From: Paenibacillus oenotherae
Lineage (GTDB): Bacteria > Bacillota > Bacilli > Paenibacillales > Paenibacillaceae
Direction: 5' to 3'
NCBI RefSeq assembly: GCF_019443105.1
Contig: NZ_JAHZIJ010000014.1
Span: 1-64,000 of the forward strand
DNA length: 64,000 nt
A model generated the notes under the pieces. It saw only the letters and a program-made list of their open reading frames with translations. It was not told the origin of the DNA and searched no databases. The position numbers were made by a program, and so were the translations under genes. Below are positions 52,477-62,475 of the stretch, in pieces. The stretch's first letter is position 1. The number at the start of each line of letters is the position of its first letter.

Positions 52477-53604
52477 ATGTTGAAGATCGGATCTCATGTT
52501 TCTTTTTCCGACAAAGGTTTGCTAACTGCTGCTAAGGAGGCTGTATCTTACGGCTCCAGCTCATTCATGATTTATACCGGCGCTCCGCAGAACACCCGGC
52601 GCAAGCCGATTGAAGATTTATACATTGAAGAAGGCAAGGCAGCTATGAAGGAAGCAGGTATCGACGAAATCGTCGTGCATGCGCCATATATCATTAACCT
52701 CGGCTCTTATAAAGAGGATACGTTTGAGCTTGCAGTTCGTTTTCTGCAGGAAGAGATTCGCCGGACGGACCGGATCGGCGTTCGCAATATCGTTCTGCAT
52801 CCCGGCGCGTATACGGATAAGGATGCCGAGTTGGGTATCGCCCGTATTGCTGAAGGACTGAATGAGGTGCTGGAAGGCACCAAAGAAACGAATGTCAACA
52901 TTGCATTGGAGACGATGGCTGGCAAAGGGACGGAGATCGGACGCAGCTTCGAGGAAATCGCGCAAATTATCGACAAGGTGCGTGACAACAACCGGCTGAC
53001 CGTATGTATGGACACCTGCCATATGCACGATGCCGGTTATGATCTCGTGCATGATCTCGATGGCGTGCTGGCCGAGTTCGACCGGATCGTTGGACTTGAT
53101 CGCGTAGCCGTCGTACATGTGAACGACAGCAAAAATCCGCGCGGAGCGGGCAAAGACCGCCATGCGCCTATTGGCGCTGGCTGGCTGGGACATGAAGCGA
53201 TTCGCAATATTGTCCATCATGAGGGCTTGAAGGGCCGTCCGTTTATTCTGGAGACGCCATGGATCGGACAAGTGGACAAGAAGGAGCGTCCGATGTATGA
53301 GGCGGAAATTGCGCTGCTTCGCGGCGATGCGATGACCAGGTTCGGCGGAGAGTTCTTCGACCATGTGGAGCGGCTGCATCATTTCTTCAATAAACAGGAA
53401 ATTGACCATCGCGCTTATGTGCTGGCTGTTTGGGATGTGCTCAAAAATGATGCTAAGGCGAAAAAAGCCGATCCGCGCGAGCCAATGGACCGTTTGTACG
53501 ATCTTGTAATCGAGCATCGCGTCCTGCCTGAATTGTCGGAAGAAGCGGTCAACCAACGGATAACGGCCTGGTTTGCAGGCAAATCGCTGCTGGTTAATGC
53601 GTAG
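52477..53604 (+). CDS. nfo: Endonuclease IV with C-terminal extension
   Basis: 375 residues. AP endonuclease of base-excision repair with three Zn ions: GSHVSF start, [64 protein letters not shown]. The core ends near residue 280 ([12 protein letters not shown]), but about 95 further residues, helical and basic-acidic, follow, making it longer than the usual 280-300. ATG 52477 with AAAAGGA; the frame is open 15 codons upstream. Confidence 0.92.
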   Translation: MLKIGSHVSFSDKGLLTAAKEAVSYGSSSFMIYTGAPQNTRRKPIEDLYIEEGKAAMKEAGIDEIVVHAPYIINLGSYKEDTFELAVRFLQEEIRRTDRIGVRNIVLHPGAYTDKDAELGIARIAEGLNEVLEGTKETNVNIALETMAGKGTEIGRSFEEIAQIIDKVRDNNRLTVCMDTCHMHDAGYDLVHDLDGVLAEFDRIVGLDRVAVVHVNDSKNPRGAGKDRHAPIGAGWLGHEAIRNIVHHEGLKGRPFILETPWIGQVDKKERPMYEAEIALLRGDAMTRFGGEFFDHVERLHHFFNKQEIDHRAYVLAVWDVLKNDAKAKKADPREPMDRLYDLVIEHRVLPELSEEAVNQRITAWFAGKSLLVNA

Positions 53605-53649
53605 GGCGGGCAGCATAAGAATTGTATAGGGAAGGAAGACAGTAGCCTA

Positions 53650-54549
53650 ATGACTAATACGTATCAACATCAGCAGCACGCACAGCGGCCGGACAAGCGG
53701 AACCGTGCGAGAATGCTGATTTCTTGCCCGGATCGTCCGGGAATTGTAGCAGCTGTTTCACATTTTTTATATGAGCACGGAGCGAACATTGTTCAATCGG
53801 ATCAATATTCGATGGACCCTGGAGGCGGGATGTTCTTTATCCGCTTTGAATTTGATCTCAATGATCTGGACAAGGAGCTGCCGGTTCTGCAGGAGGATTT
53901 TTCCCGTGTAGCTGACCGCTTCGATATGAAATGGCATACGTTCCGCGACAGCCGCAAGAAGCGTCTCGCTGTCTTTGTATCCAAGGAGGATCATTGTCTG
54001 CTGGAGCTGCTCTGGCAGTGGCAGGCCGGCGATCTGGATGCTGATATTGCGATGGTCATCAGCAATCACCCTGATATGAGGGGGCTTGTGGAGTCGTTCG
54101 GTATTCCATACCATCATATTCCGGTGACGGCTGATACCAAGGCGGAAGCGGAGAAGCAGCAGCTGGAAGCAGTCGCCGACAAAGCGGATCTCATTGTGCT
54201 GGCGCGATATATGCAGATTATATCTCCCAAATTTATCGAGCAGTTTCCGAATCGGATTATTAACATTCATCATTCCTTCCTGCCGGCCTTCGTTGGCGGC
54301 AAGCCCTACTCGCAGGCTTATGAGCGCGGTGTGAAAATCATCGGGGCAACCGCGCATTATGTGACGGAGGAGCTCGACGGCGGCCCCATTATTGAGCAGG
54401 ACGTCCAGCGCGTGAGCCACCGTGATAATGTAGAGGATCTGAAGCGGATTGGCCGGACGATTGAGCGTGTCGTATTAGCGCGCGCGGTAAAATGGCATAT
54501 AGAGGACCGTGTGCTGGTTCATAAGAATAAGACGGTCGTATTCAACTAG
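53650..54549 (+). CDS. purU: Formyltetrahydrofolate deformylase
   Basis: 299 residues. ACT domain (about 22-95: LISCPDRPGIVAAVSHFLYEHGANI), then a formyl-transferase domain with the catalytic run NIHHSFLPAF and GATAHYVTEELDGGPIIEQ. Hydrolyses 10-formyl-THF to formate and THF to balance folate pools. A 20-residue Gln/His-rich N-terminus precedes the ACT domain. 45 nt after nfo. Confidence 0.93.
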   Translation: MTNTYQHQQHAQRPDKRNRARMLISCPDRPGIVAAVSHFLYEHGANIVQSDQYSMDPGGGMFFIRFEFDLNDLDKELPVLQEDFSRVADRFDMKWHTFRDSRKKRLAVFVSKEDHCLLELLWQWQAGDLDADIAMVISNHPDMRGLVESFGIPYHHIPVTADTKAEAEKQQLEAVADKADLIVLARYMQIISPKFIEQFPNRIINIHHSFLPAFVGGKPYSQAYERGVKIIGATAHYVTEELDGGPIIEQDVQRVSHRDNVEDLKRIGRTIERVVLARAVKWHIEDRVLVHKNKTVVFN

Positions 54550-54564
54550 AGCTGCAGATGGATC

Positions 54565-54613
54565 GGCTAAGGCACGGACGAGCTGGGTCGCTGAGAGGCG
54601 GCTTAGCTTTTTT
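54565..54613 (+). terminator. Terminator of purU
   Basis: GGCTAAG pairs with CTTAGC and is followed by TTTTTTC. The long loop carries smaller pairings. Confidence 0.6.
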
Positions 54614-54785
54614 CTTGCACAGCTTTTTTGGGATGGAAAAGGCTGACGTCTAATGGTACAATGTTTCACAGCTAGTGCGTGAAAAACGCGCAATAAAAAT
54701 AACAAGATGGATTTGAACGGCAGCAAACCTTACGCATAACGGTGAGGTGACTCGCTCCGCAAAACGTTCTGGGAGGAATTAAGCA

Positions 54786-56804
54786 ATGACAGTTACACAG
54801 AAGTCTATCGACCAGCTTTCCATTGACACGATCCGCACGCTCGCAATTGATGCGATCGAAAAGGCAAATTCCGGTCATCCGGGTATGCCTATGGGTGCTG
54901 CACCGATGGGTTACCAATTATTCGCTAAAAATATGAACCATAATCCATCGAATCCGAGCTGGATTAACCGCGACCGTTTCGTACTGTCGGCTGGCCACGG
55001 CTCCATGCTGCTCTATAGCCTGCTTCACTTGTCGGGCTACGATCTGCCGCTGGAAGAGATCAAAAACTTCCGTCAATGGGGCTCCAAAACTCCAGGCCAC
55101 CCGGAATTCGGACATACAGCTGGCGTTGATGCTACGACTGGCCCGCTTGGTCAAGGTGTAGCGATGGCAGTAGGTATGGCGCTTGCGGAAACTCAGCTTG
55201 GCGCGACTTATAATAAAGAAGGCTTCAATGTTGTCGATCACTTTACGTATGCGATTTGCGGCGACGGCGATCTGATGGAAGGCGTAGCAAGTGAAGCGGC
55301 TTCTCTCGCAGCTCATCTGAAGCTTGGCAAATTGGTCGTATTGTACGATTCCAATGATATATCGCTTGACGGCGAGCTCAACCTGTCGTTCTCTGAGAAT
55401 GTTCAAGGCCGCTTTGAAGCATACGGATGGCAAGTAATCCGTGTTGAGGACGGCAATGATCTGAACGCTCTTGCGGCAGCTGTTGCAGCTGCACAAGCAG
55501 AGGCAGGCAAACCGACACTGATCGAAGTGAAGACGGTAATCGGATACGGCAGCCCGAACAAAGGCGGAAAAGGCGGACATGCAGGTCCTCACGGATCGCC
55601 GCTCGGCGCTGAAGAGACGAAGCTGACGAAGCAGTTCTATGCATGGAGCGAGGAAGAGGCATTCCATGTACCGGCAGAGGTTCGCTCCCACTTTGCAGAA
55701 GTGAAAGCAAACGGCGAGAAAGCCAACGCAGCTTGGGACAAGCTGTTCGCGTCCTACAAAGCTGCTCATCCTGAGCTTGCAGCTCAGTTCGAGACCGCAA
55801 TCAGCGGCAAGCTGCCGCAGGGCTGGGATAAAGATTTGCCGTTCTACAGCAATGAAGACAAAGCTGTATCAACGCGTGTCGCTTCCGGCAACGCGCTGAA
55901 TGGACTGGCGAAGAATGTACCGAATCTCGTAGGCGGCTCTGCTGACCTTGAGAGCTCGACAATGACACATCTTAAAGGCTTGCCGGTCTACAAAGCAGGC
56001 AACTACGATGGCCGCAACATCTACTTCGGCGTACGTGAATTTGCAATGGCAGCGGCAATGAACGGAATTGGCCTGCATGGCGGTCTGAAAGTGTACGGAG
56101 CAACGTTCTTCGTATTCACCGACTACCTGCGTCCTGCAGTTCGTTTGTCCGCGCTGATGAAGCTGCCTGTCGTATACGTATTGACGCATGACAGCATCGC
56201 GGTTGGTGAAGATGGTCCAACACATGAGCCGATCGAGCAGCTTGCTTCGCTTCGCATCATACCGGATCTGACTGTTATCCGTCCTGCAGATGCGAATGAA
56301 ACGTCTGCGGCATGGGCGTATGCTCTGGAAGATGGCAGCAAGCCGGTAGCGCTTGTCCTGACTCGTCAGAATCTGCCGATTCTGAAAGATACGAATGTCA
56401 ATGCGCGTGAAGGCATTACGAAGGGCGCATATGTCGTTTCTGATGCTGCAAACGGCAAGCCGCAAGCGCAAATTATTGCGACCGGTTCTGAAGTGCAATT
56501 GGCTGTTGCGGCCCAGCAAGCACTCGCAGCTGAAGGAATTGAAGTGCGTGTCATCAGTATGCCAAGCTGGGATCTGTTCGAACAGCAGCCGCAATCCTAC
56601 AAGGATTCCGTTCTGCTGCCTGAAGTCAAAGCACGCCTTGCAATCGAGATGGCATCGCCATTCGGTTGGGAGCGCTATGTAGGCGACAAGGGAGCTGTTC
56701 TTGGCATCAACACATTCGGCGCATCGGCGCCTGGTAATAAAGTTATTGAAGAGTATGGCTTCACGGTGGAGAACGTTGTAAGCAAAGTGAAGGCGCTGCT
56801 GTAG
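54786..56804 (+). CDS. tkt: Transketolase
   Basis: 672 residues. Thiamine-diphosphate enzyme of the non-oxidative pentose phosphate pathway. TPP motif GDGDLMEG at about 158, N-terminal [24 protein letters not shown], and a pyrimidine domain with [16 protein letters not shown]. Full length. RBS GGGAGGA. The GC hairpin after it has no U-run. Confidence 0.96.
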   Translation: MTVTQKSIDQLSIDTIRTLAIDAIEKANSGHPGMPMGAAPMGYQLFAKNMNHNPSNPSWINRDRFVLSAGHGSMLLYSLLHLSGYDLPLEEIKNFRQWGSKTPGHPEFGHTAGVDATTGPLGQGVAMAVGMALAETQLGATYNKEGFNVVDHFTYAICGDGDLMEGVASEAASLAAHLKLGKLVVLYDSNDISLDGELNLSFSENVQGRFEAYGWQVIRVEDGNDLNALAAAVAAAQAEAGKPTLIEVKTVIGYGSPNKGGKGGHAGPHGSPLGAEETKLTKQFYAWSEEEAFHVPAEVRSHFAEVKANGEKANAAWDKLFASYKAAHPELAAQFETAISGKLPQGWDKDLPFYSNEDKAVSTRVASGNALNGLAKNVPNLVGGSADLESSTMTHLKGLPVYKAGNYDGRNIYFGVREFAMAAAMNGIGLHGGLKVYGATFFVFTDYLRPAVRLSALMKLPVVYVLTHDSIAVGEDGPTHEPIEQLASLRIIPDLTVIRPADANETSAAWAYALEDGSKPVALVLTRQNLPILKDTNVNAREGITKGAYVVSDAANGKPQAQIIATGSEVQLAVAAQQALAAEGIEVRVISMPSWDLFEQQPQSYKDSVLLPEVKARLAIEMASPFGWERYVGDKGAVLGINTFGASAPGNKVIEEYGFTVENVVSKVKALL

Positions 56805-56821
56805 AATACCGCTACATGAAT

Positions 56822-56860
56822 ACGCGGGGCTGGCCGCATACTTGCAGCCGGCCCCGCATC
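56822..56860 (+). other. GC-rich hairpin between tkt and ppnP
   Basis: GCGGGGCTGGC pairs with GCCGGCCCCGC, 12-nt loop, no U-run. Either a weak terminator or an mRNA-processing element, since ppnP starts 29 nt later. Confidence 0.5.
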
Positions 56861-56888
56861 ATTACACGAACGAGGAGCTATAATAACA

Positions 56889-57206
56889 ATGTCCCAATTT
56901 GAGAATGTAACAGTGGTTAAGCAAGCTAATGTCTACTTCGACGGCAAAGTAACGAGCCGCACAGTCGTATTCAGCGATGGTACGAAAAAAACGCTCGGTA
57001 TTATGATGCCAGGCGAATATGAATTCGGTACCGATGTAAAGGAAGTTATGGAAATTCTCGCGGGAGAGTTGAAAGTGCTTCTTCCAGGCGATTCCGAGTG
57101 GATTACGATCTCCGGTCAAGGGGAATTTATCGTTCCTGCTAATGCGAAGTTCAAGCTTCAAGTGGCAACAGTAACGGACTACTGCTGCTCCTATATTGCT
57201 GAGTAA
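56889..57206 (+). CDS. ppnP: Pyrimidine/purine nucleoside phosphorylase PpnP
   Basis: 105 residues. Single-domain cupin (DUF1255): [44 protein letters not shown], and the C-terminal YCCSY. Splits nucleosides with phosphate. RBS ACGAGGAG. Its place next to tkt fits ribose-phosphate salvage into the pentose pathway. Confidence 0.9.
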   Translation: MSQFENVTVVKQANVYFDGKVTSRTVVFSDGTKKTLGIMMPGEYEFGTDVKEVMEILAGELKVLLPGDSEWITISGQGEFIVPANAKFKLQVATVTDYCCSYIAE

Positions 57207-57313
57207 AGATTACACAGCCCATGTGCTCCGTGGCGCGCTGCAATTGCCGCAGGGGATACAAATAAGGCTGACCGAAAAGTCCAATATGCAATGAGTCAAT
57301 CCCCAATGATGTG

Positions 57314-57365
57314 AAAAGATGCCTCCAACCCACTGAAAAGTGGGAATGGAAGCATCTTTTTTATT
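57314..57365 (+). terminator. Terminator of ppnP
   Basis: AAAAGATGC pairs with GCATCTTTT; inner CCCAC/GTGGG stem; followed by TTTATTG. Confidence 0.85.
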
Positions 57366-57766
57366 GTATAGGGGGACAGGGGGACTCTGTCTGAAATCAT
57401 CCAACAACTTTATGGACTACTCCTTCTCCAACTGTTTTGAAGGCAGCGTGACGGAGCAAGAAGCCTGCGAATGTGCATGAATTTCGGTTGCAAGACGCCA
57501 TAATGGCTAAATTCCTGCGATCAAGCATGCATTTGAGCAAAAATCGGCTGATAAGGGGAAACGAAGGTGAAATACCTGCACGCTGGCAGGCATTTCACCT
57601 TCATGGGGCCGGAAACGAGCAAACAAATGCCGTTTCGCATGTTTCGCCTAGCTTTGCTAGCCTCTCGCCTCTCGCATCTCACTCATTGTCTAGGCGTATG
57701 AATGATGGATCGTCCTCTGGTTCTGGACAGCTCCTTATTCGCTTCCCTGACAGTTTGCCGAGGCGA
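57365..57766. other. Non-coding region with palindromic repeats
   Basis: About 400 bases between the ppnP terminator and the 3' end of the dehydrogenase-PilZ gene. I see no gene with a credible RBS. It holds two copies of the CCTGC-type palindrome. Confidence 0.55.
57509..57603. repeat. CCTGC/GCAGG palindromic repeats, two copies
   Basis: AAATTCCTGCGATCAAGCAT at 57509-57528 is the weaker copy. At 57563-57602 a long imperfect palindrome GAAGGTGAAAT-ACCTGC / GCAGG-CATTTCACCTTC forms a stem of about 16 bp. There is no U-run, so it is not a plain terminator. Same family as 18202-18336. Confidence 0.65.
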
Positions 57767-59062
57767 TTAATCCTCGCTGCCGCTATGTCTATTAATGTAA
57801 TCCTCCAGCAGCAGGCGCTGATAAGGAGCCAGACCAGCCAGCAGGCAGCCGTAGCGGAAGGTGCCTTCGATGGTTTCGATACGAATGATGCGGCCCATTA
57901 CAGGCGGCAAGCCGGAATCCTTGGGAAAATGAATATGAATAAACATATCGCGTTCCAGCGGCGATGGAGAAGATATTTGGAGCCCGTTGTCCGACAAGTC
58001 GCACAATACGCCGTCAATCAATTGGCCGGAGAAGGAGCCCTCCTGCTCCCACTGATGCACAGATAATTGAAGCGGGATGTTGAGCTGGAGCCGCTGCCTT
58101 CTTCTGCGGTCGCTGCGATCCCCATCCTGCAGATTGTCAGAGCCGTCTAGAGCTGCTCCGGGCTTTGCATGAGAATGAGAAGTAATAGGCTTGCCGATCC
58201 ACTGCTCGTAGCAGTATGCGAGCGCGGATAGATCAAGCTCGCCGACGCCCATTGATTCTCCGGCCTGGAATACGCTCTTGACCGATTCGAGAACGGGGGT
58301 AGGCGTCTTGAGGTTGTCCGAAAGAACGGAAGACAATCGCAAGTCCTTCAGCATAAGCGACAGGGAGAATTGGACGCTGAAATCACGTTCCAGCAGCTTG
58401 GGAGCTTTCATCTCTGTGAACCTGCTTGCCGCTCCGCCCGATCCAACCAGCTCAAGGAAGGAGGCAGCATCGATGCCGCCGCTTGCGGCGATTGCCATTC
58501 CTTCCATTAGTGCTGCGGCATTAATACCGACAACGGTATTATGGGCAAGCTTCGCCGTTGCGCCGCTGCCGCTAGGCCCCATGTGGATCACCTTCCGGCC
58601 CATAGCGAGCAGCACATCCTGTACGCGCTCCATAACGGCAGCGTCTCCGCCCACCATGAAGACGAGCGTTCCGCCCTCTGCAGCAGGCTTGCTGCCGGTA
58701 ACCGGCGCATCGAGAAAATGTGCGAGTCTGGCCCCGATGTCTTCGCCAATGGCCCGGGCAAGTGAAGGGGAGATGGTGCTGCTGTCAATCACGACAGTGC
58801 CGGGCATCACTTCGCTGAGCAGTCCGTTCTCGCCATAGTACACTTCACGTATCGCATCATCGTTGCTGATCATCGTCATGACGAGCTCGGACGCGCGTGC
58901 AAGGGCAGCCGGAGTCGAGGCGATCTCTGCCCCTAGTTCAATCAGCGCATCCGCTTTGCCTGCTGTTCGGTTGTAGATCGTGACTTGATAGCCTTTGCGG
59001 AGCAAATTCGCAGCCATCGGCGCCCCCATGACGCCAAGACCGATAAATCCGATTCTGTTCAT
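57767..59062 (-). CDS. Beta-hydroxyacid dehydrogenase fused to a PilZ domain
   Basis: 431 residues. Residues 1-290 are a complete 3-hydroxyisobutyrate/tartronate-semialdehyde-reductase-type enzyme: GFIGLGVMGAPMAANLLRKG binds NAD(P), DAPVTGSKPAAEGGTLVFMV is the substrate loop (commonly DAPVSGG), and the catalytic Lys171 lies in GATAKLAHN. A 25-residue linker (GSDNLQDGDRSD) leads to residues 319-431, a PilZ domain with the cyclic-di-GMP motifs RRRQR (about 319-323) and DLSDNG (355-360). One uninterrupted frame, both halves with intact key residues. Family enzymes are normally about 290-300 residues and free of PilZ. ATG 59062 with GGGAGATG. This would be a c-di-GMP-responsive dehydrogenase; its substrate is unknown. 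Confidence 0.85.
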   Translation of the reverse strand: MNRIGFIGLGVMGAPMAANLLRKGYQVTIYNRTAGKADALIELGAEIASTPAALARASELVMTMISNDDAIREVYYGENGLLSEVMPGTVVIDSSTISPSLARAIGEDIGARLAHFLDAPVTGSKPAAEGGTLVFMVGGDAAVMERVQDVLLAMGRKVIHMGPSGSGATAKLAHNTVVGINAAALMEGMAIAASGGIDAASFLELVGSGGAASRFTEMKAPKLLERDFSVQFSLSLMLKDLRLSSVLSDNLKTPTPVLESVKSVFQAGESMGVGELDLSALAYCYEQWIGKPITSHSHAKPGAALDGSDNLQDGDRSDRRRRQRLQLNIPLQLSVHQWEQEGSFSGQLIDGVLCDLSDNGLQISSPSPLERDMFIHIHFPKDSGLPPVMGRIIRIETIEGTFRYGCLLAGLAPYQRLLLEDYINRHSGSED

Positions 59063-59378
59063 CACTCACATCTCCCTGTATCCGTGTTGTATTTCACTTT
59101 CTCTATCATAACACAACGAACCTGGCAGACTGGAATTCATTCTGACTATTCCGGCATTCCCTTGTTTTTGTGGTGGAAATCCATTATCCTAGTGCTAGGT
59201 CAAAAAAGGACAGTGCGAAACTTGCATCAGCCGCTACAGCTTCAGTGAGAAAGGCTCTGAGCAATGCAAGGCATACATATATGCAAGATGCAATCGGGGC
59301 TCTGCTTCGCCCAGCCTGTTGCGACAATTCTGACACACAAGCAGCGCTAAAAATTTTCTGGGAGGTTTCACGTAAATT

Positions 59379-60728
59379 ATGAGTAAAGCCGTATCGTTCG
59401 ACTACAGTAAAGCATTGACATTCGTAGGGCAGCACGAGATTGATTATTTGACAGACCAGGTTCGGCTCGCACATGAGCAGCTCCACAATGGAACAGGCGC
59501 AGGTTCTGATTATCTCGGCTGGATCGATCTTCCGACCAACTATGACAAGGAAGAATTCTCGCGCATTCAGAAGGCTGCAGCCAAAATTCAATCGGATTCC
59601 GAAGTGCTGGTCGTTATCGGCATCGGCGGCTCCTATCTCGGCGCACGCGCAGCGATCGAAATGCTGTCGCATTCCTTCTATAACATTCAATCCAGGGAAC
59701 AGCGCAAGACACCACAGGTGCTGTTCGCTGGCAACAATATCAGCTCCACTTATGTAACTCATCTTCTGCAGGTGCTGGAAGGCCGCGACTGGTCGATCAA
59801 TGTCATCTCCAAATCCGGCACGACGACAGAGCCTGCTATCGCATTCCGTGTATTCCGTGAAGCTCTGGAAGCGAAGTATGGACAAGCTGAAGCCCGCAAG
59901 CGTATCTATGCGACGACGGACCGTGCCAAAGGCGCACTTAAGAAGCTCGCAACAGAAGAGGGCTACGAGTCCTTTATTATTCCTGATGATGTAGGCGGGC
60001 GTTATTCCGTGCTAACAGCTGTAGGCTTGCTGCCGATTGCTGCTGCCGGAATTGACATCGAGGCTATGATGAAGGGCGCGGCCGATGCATCGAAGGAATA
60101 CAGCAACCCTAACCTTGCAGAGAACGAGAGCTACCAGTATGCGGCTGCCCGTAATGCTCTGTACCGCAAAGGCAAGACAACAGAAATTCTCGTTAACTAC
60201 GAGCCGTCGCTTCACTTTGTTTCGGAGTGGTGGAAGCAGCTGTACGGGGAGAGCGAAGGCAAGGATTTCAAAGGGATTTTCCCGGCGGCAGTAGACTTCT
60301 CTACAGACCTGCACTCCATGGGTCAGTTCATTCAAGAGGGCAATCGCAATATTTTTGAGACAGTCATTCAAGTGAACAATGTGGCGGAGCAAATTACGAT
60401 TGGCCACAACGAGGGTGATCTGGACGGCTTGAACTTCCTGACAGGCAAAACGATGGATTTCGTCAACAAGAAGGCATTCGAAGGAACGCTGCTGGCACAT
60501 ACGGATGGTCAAGTTCCGAATTTCATCGTGAACATCGCGGACATGACGCCTTACACATTCGGCTACCTGGTTTATTTCTTCGAGAAGGCATGCGGCATCA
60601 GCGGCTATCTGCTCGGTGTCAATCCTTTCGACCAGCCAGGCGTAGAAGCTTACAAGACGAATATGTTTGCCTTGCTTGGCAAACCAGGTTACGAGAAAGA
60701 GAAGGCAGAGCTGGAAGCCCGCCTCTAA
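59379..60728 (+). CDS. pgi: Glucose-6-phosphate isomerase
   Basis: 449 residues, the usual Bacillales length. Interconverts glucose-6-phosphate and fructose-6-phosphate. Motifs [36 protein letters not shown], the catalytic-Glu region [12 protein letters not shown] and the C-terminal [23 protein letters not shown]. Confidence 0.96.
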   Translation: MSKAVSFDYSKALTFVGQHEIDYLTDQVRLAHEQLHNGTGAGSDYLGWIDLPTNYDKEEFSRIQKAAAKIQSDSEVLVVIGIGGSYLGARAAIEMLSHSFYNIQSREQRKTPQVLFAGNNISSTYVTHLLQVLEGRDWSINVISKSGTTTEPAIAFRVFREALEAKYGQAEARKRIYATTDRAKGALKKLATEEGYESFIIPDDVGGRYSVLTAVGLLPIAAAGIDIEAMMKGAADASKEYSNPNLAENESYQYAAARNALYRKGKTTEILVNYEPSLHFVSEWWKQLYGESEGKDFKGIFPAAVDFSTDLHSMGQFIQEGNRNIFETVIQVNNVAEQITIGHNEGDLDGLNFLTGKTMDFVNKKAFEGTLLAHTDGQVPNFIVNIADMTPYTFGYLVYFFEKACGISGYLLGVNPFDQPGVEAYKTNMFALLGKPGYEKEKAELEARL

Positions 60729-60762
60729 GGTGGCATGAAATCGCCTCTAGGGAGCGTGCATC

Positions 60763-61395
60763 ATGCTGAATAAGTTTCGAACCGTGCGGCAGCAGGGTGA
60801 TAAAGAAATTATTATTAAGAAATCACGGTTTATCGGGTACGGCAAGCCTGTGGAATCCGAGGCGGAAGCGGTCGCTTTTATTGAGGAGATCAAGAAGCTG
60901 CATTGGAACGCGACGCATAACTGCTCGGCTTATGTAGTAGGCGAGCGTGACGAATGCCAGAAGCAGTCGGATGACGGTGAACCAAGCGGTACTGCAGGCA
61001 AGCCGATTCTCGAGGTCATTAAGAATCAGGGGCTCAAAAATGTAGCCATCGTCGTCACCCGTTATTTCGGAGGCATTATGCTCGGTGCAGGCGGACTTAT
61101 TCGGGCGTATACAGATGGAGCCGTCGCTGCGATTGAAGCGGCGGAGCCAGTCACATACGTGCTTCACCGGGAGATCATTGTCGATGTCGATTACACGTGG
61201 TACGGGAAGCTTGAGAACGAGCTTCATGCGCGAGGCGTGAAGATTGGAGGCGTTGATTTCACCGACAGGGTCGTTATTACGTGCTTGCCCGAAGCGCCTG
61301 ATGCAGAGCGATTCTCCGCCTGGATGACGGATGTAACCCAAGGTCAAGCCTTCATTACACCAGGGGATACAAAGTATCATATCGAAGGGGTATAA
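60763..61395 (+). CDS. YigZ/IMPACT family protein
   Basis: 210 residues. N-terminal UPF0029 domain: KKSRFIGYGKPV, HNCSAYVVG, DDGEPSGTAGKPILEVI, RYFGGIMLGAGGLIRAY; C-terminal DUF1949-like fold. The family may regulate translation or bind nucleic acid. 34 nt after pgi, probably co-transcribed. RBS AGGGAG. Confidence 0.9.
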   Translation: MLNKFRTVRQQGDKEIIIKKSRFIGYGKPVESEAEAVAFIEEIKKLHWNATHNCSAYVVGERDECQKQSDDGEPSGTAGKPILEVIKNQGLKNVAIVVTRYFGGIMLGAGGLIRAYTDGAVAAIEAAEPVTYVLHREIIVDVDYTWYGKLENELHARGVKIGGVDFTDRVVITCLPEAPDAERFSAWMTDVTQGQAFITPGDTKYHIEGV

Positions 61396-61412
61396 CCCCG
61401 CCCGCGAATTAG

Positions 61413-61446
61413 AGCTCTCCGGCGCAACTGCCGGGGAGCTTTATTT
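61413..61446 (+). terminator. Terminator of pgi operon
   Basis: AGCTCTCCGGC pairs with GCCGGGGAGCT (one mismatch, 6-nt loop), followed by TTTATTT. Confidence 0.8.
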
Positions 61447-61560
61447 GGGACCGCATGGAATGAGAGTGCTCTGGCGGCTGATTGCCCGGCGCCAAGCGTT
61501 CAGAAGGAGCTGGGATTCAGCGATTCGAATAGAGGGCATCATTTTTTCTTATAGTAAGGA

Positions 61561-61590
61561 TTGACTAGACAACCTATTATCTGCTACATT
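61561..61590 (+). promoter_or_regulatory. Promoter of the sulfate transporter operon
   Basis: TTGACT at 61561-61566, 18-nt spacer, TACATT at 61585-61590. Just downstream, ATACCGAGT and TAGGAATTAG lie at about 61595-61620, where a CymR-type (cysteine-regulon repressor) operator would be expected in Bacillales; the operator call is a guess. Confidence 0.5.
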
Positions 61591-61629
61591 ATCAATACCG
61601 AGTAAATTAATAGGAATTAGCGCGATTCC

Positions 61630-62475
61630 ATGAGGAAAGCGTTGGGGGGTAACGGGGTTTTGAATTTAATGTTGCGCAGCAGGTGGTGGAGTTTCGGATT
61701 CCGCACCACGATCATGCTCTATTTCATCGTACTTATTGTATTGCCTATTATCGGGATCTATACCCAATCGTTCTCATTGGGCTGGCAGCCATTCTGGGAC
61801 AGTGTGACCGATCCGCTCGCGTGGAAGTCCGTGCTGCTTACGACCAAGCTGTCGGTCATAGCGACTGTTATTAACGTGCTTCTGGGCACAATGATAGGCT
61901 GGGTGCTTGTCCGCTACCGGTTCCCCGGTCGGCGCATTCTGAACAGTCTCGTAGACCTGCCATTCGCTCTGCCGACTGCGGTCGGCGGATTAATGATATT
62001 GCTGCTGCTTGGACCGGGCAGCCTCGTCGGCGGTATTGCCGACAATTTCGGAATTGAGATCGTGTTTCATGAACCGGCGATTGTTGTTGCGATGGTGTTC
62101 GTCACTTTTCCATTCGTCATTCGCGCTATCCAGCCGCTGCTGGAGGAGCTGGACAAATCCGAGGAGGAGGCCGCTTATACGCTTGGCGCCTCGACTACAC
62201 GAACCTTTTTTCAAGTGATATTCCCGACTATACTGCCAGGAATCTTGAGCGGAGCGATGCTTGCGTTCTCGCGGGCACTTGCCGAATTCGGAGCGGTTGT
62301 ACTCGTAGCAGGCAACATACCAGGGAAGACGCTGATTGCTTCAGTCTATATTTTCGGCGAAATTGAAAGTGATAATCCGCAAGGTGCTGCTGCAGTATCG
62401 GTGCTGCTGCTGACCTTGTCCTTCTTCATCCTATGGGCCGTTAACCTCATTCAGTCGAGGAGGATGGGCAAATGA
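61630..62475 (+). CDS. cysT: Sulfate/thiosulfate ABC transporter permease CysT
   Basis: 281 residues, six membrane helices. Binding-protein-dependent permease signature EEAAYTLGASTTRTFFQVIFP (EAA loop) and the CysT-typical SRALAEFGAVVLVAGNIPGKT. Pairs with CysW and CysA. The start is uncertain: ATG 61630 has AGGAA 13 nt before it, and ATG 61669 is a possible alternative. Ends overlapping cysW (ATGA). Confidence 0.9.
   Translation: MRKALGGNGVLNLMLRSRWWSFGFRTTIMLYFIVLIVLPIIGIYTQSFSLGWQPFWDSVTDPLAWKSVLLTTKLSVIATVINVLLGTMIGWVLVRYRFPGRRILNSLVDLPFALPTAVGGLMILLLLGPGSLVGGIADNFGIEIVFHEPAIVVAMVFVTFPFVIRAIQPLLEELDKSEEEAAYTLGASTTRTFFQVIFPTILPGILSGAMLAFSRALAEFGAVVLVAGNIPGKTLIASVYIFGEIESDNPQGAAAVSVLLLTLSFFILWAVNLIQSRRMGK

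Noticed and set aside
52618-53616. 332-codon minus-strand frame opposite nfo
   Set aside because: Antisense of endonuclease IV, whose metal-binding motifs are all in the plus frame.
54918-55769. 283-codon minus-strand frame opposite transketolase
   Set aside because: Antisense of a well supported gene; cysteine/arginine-rich composition with no family match.
57473-58066. 197-codon plus-strand frame before and across the PilZ end
   Set aside because: No RBS, runs through the palindromic repeats, and its second half is antisense of the PilZ domain.
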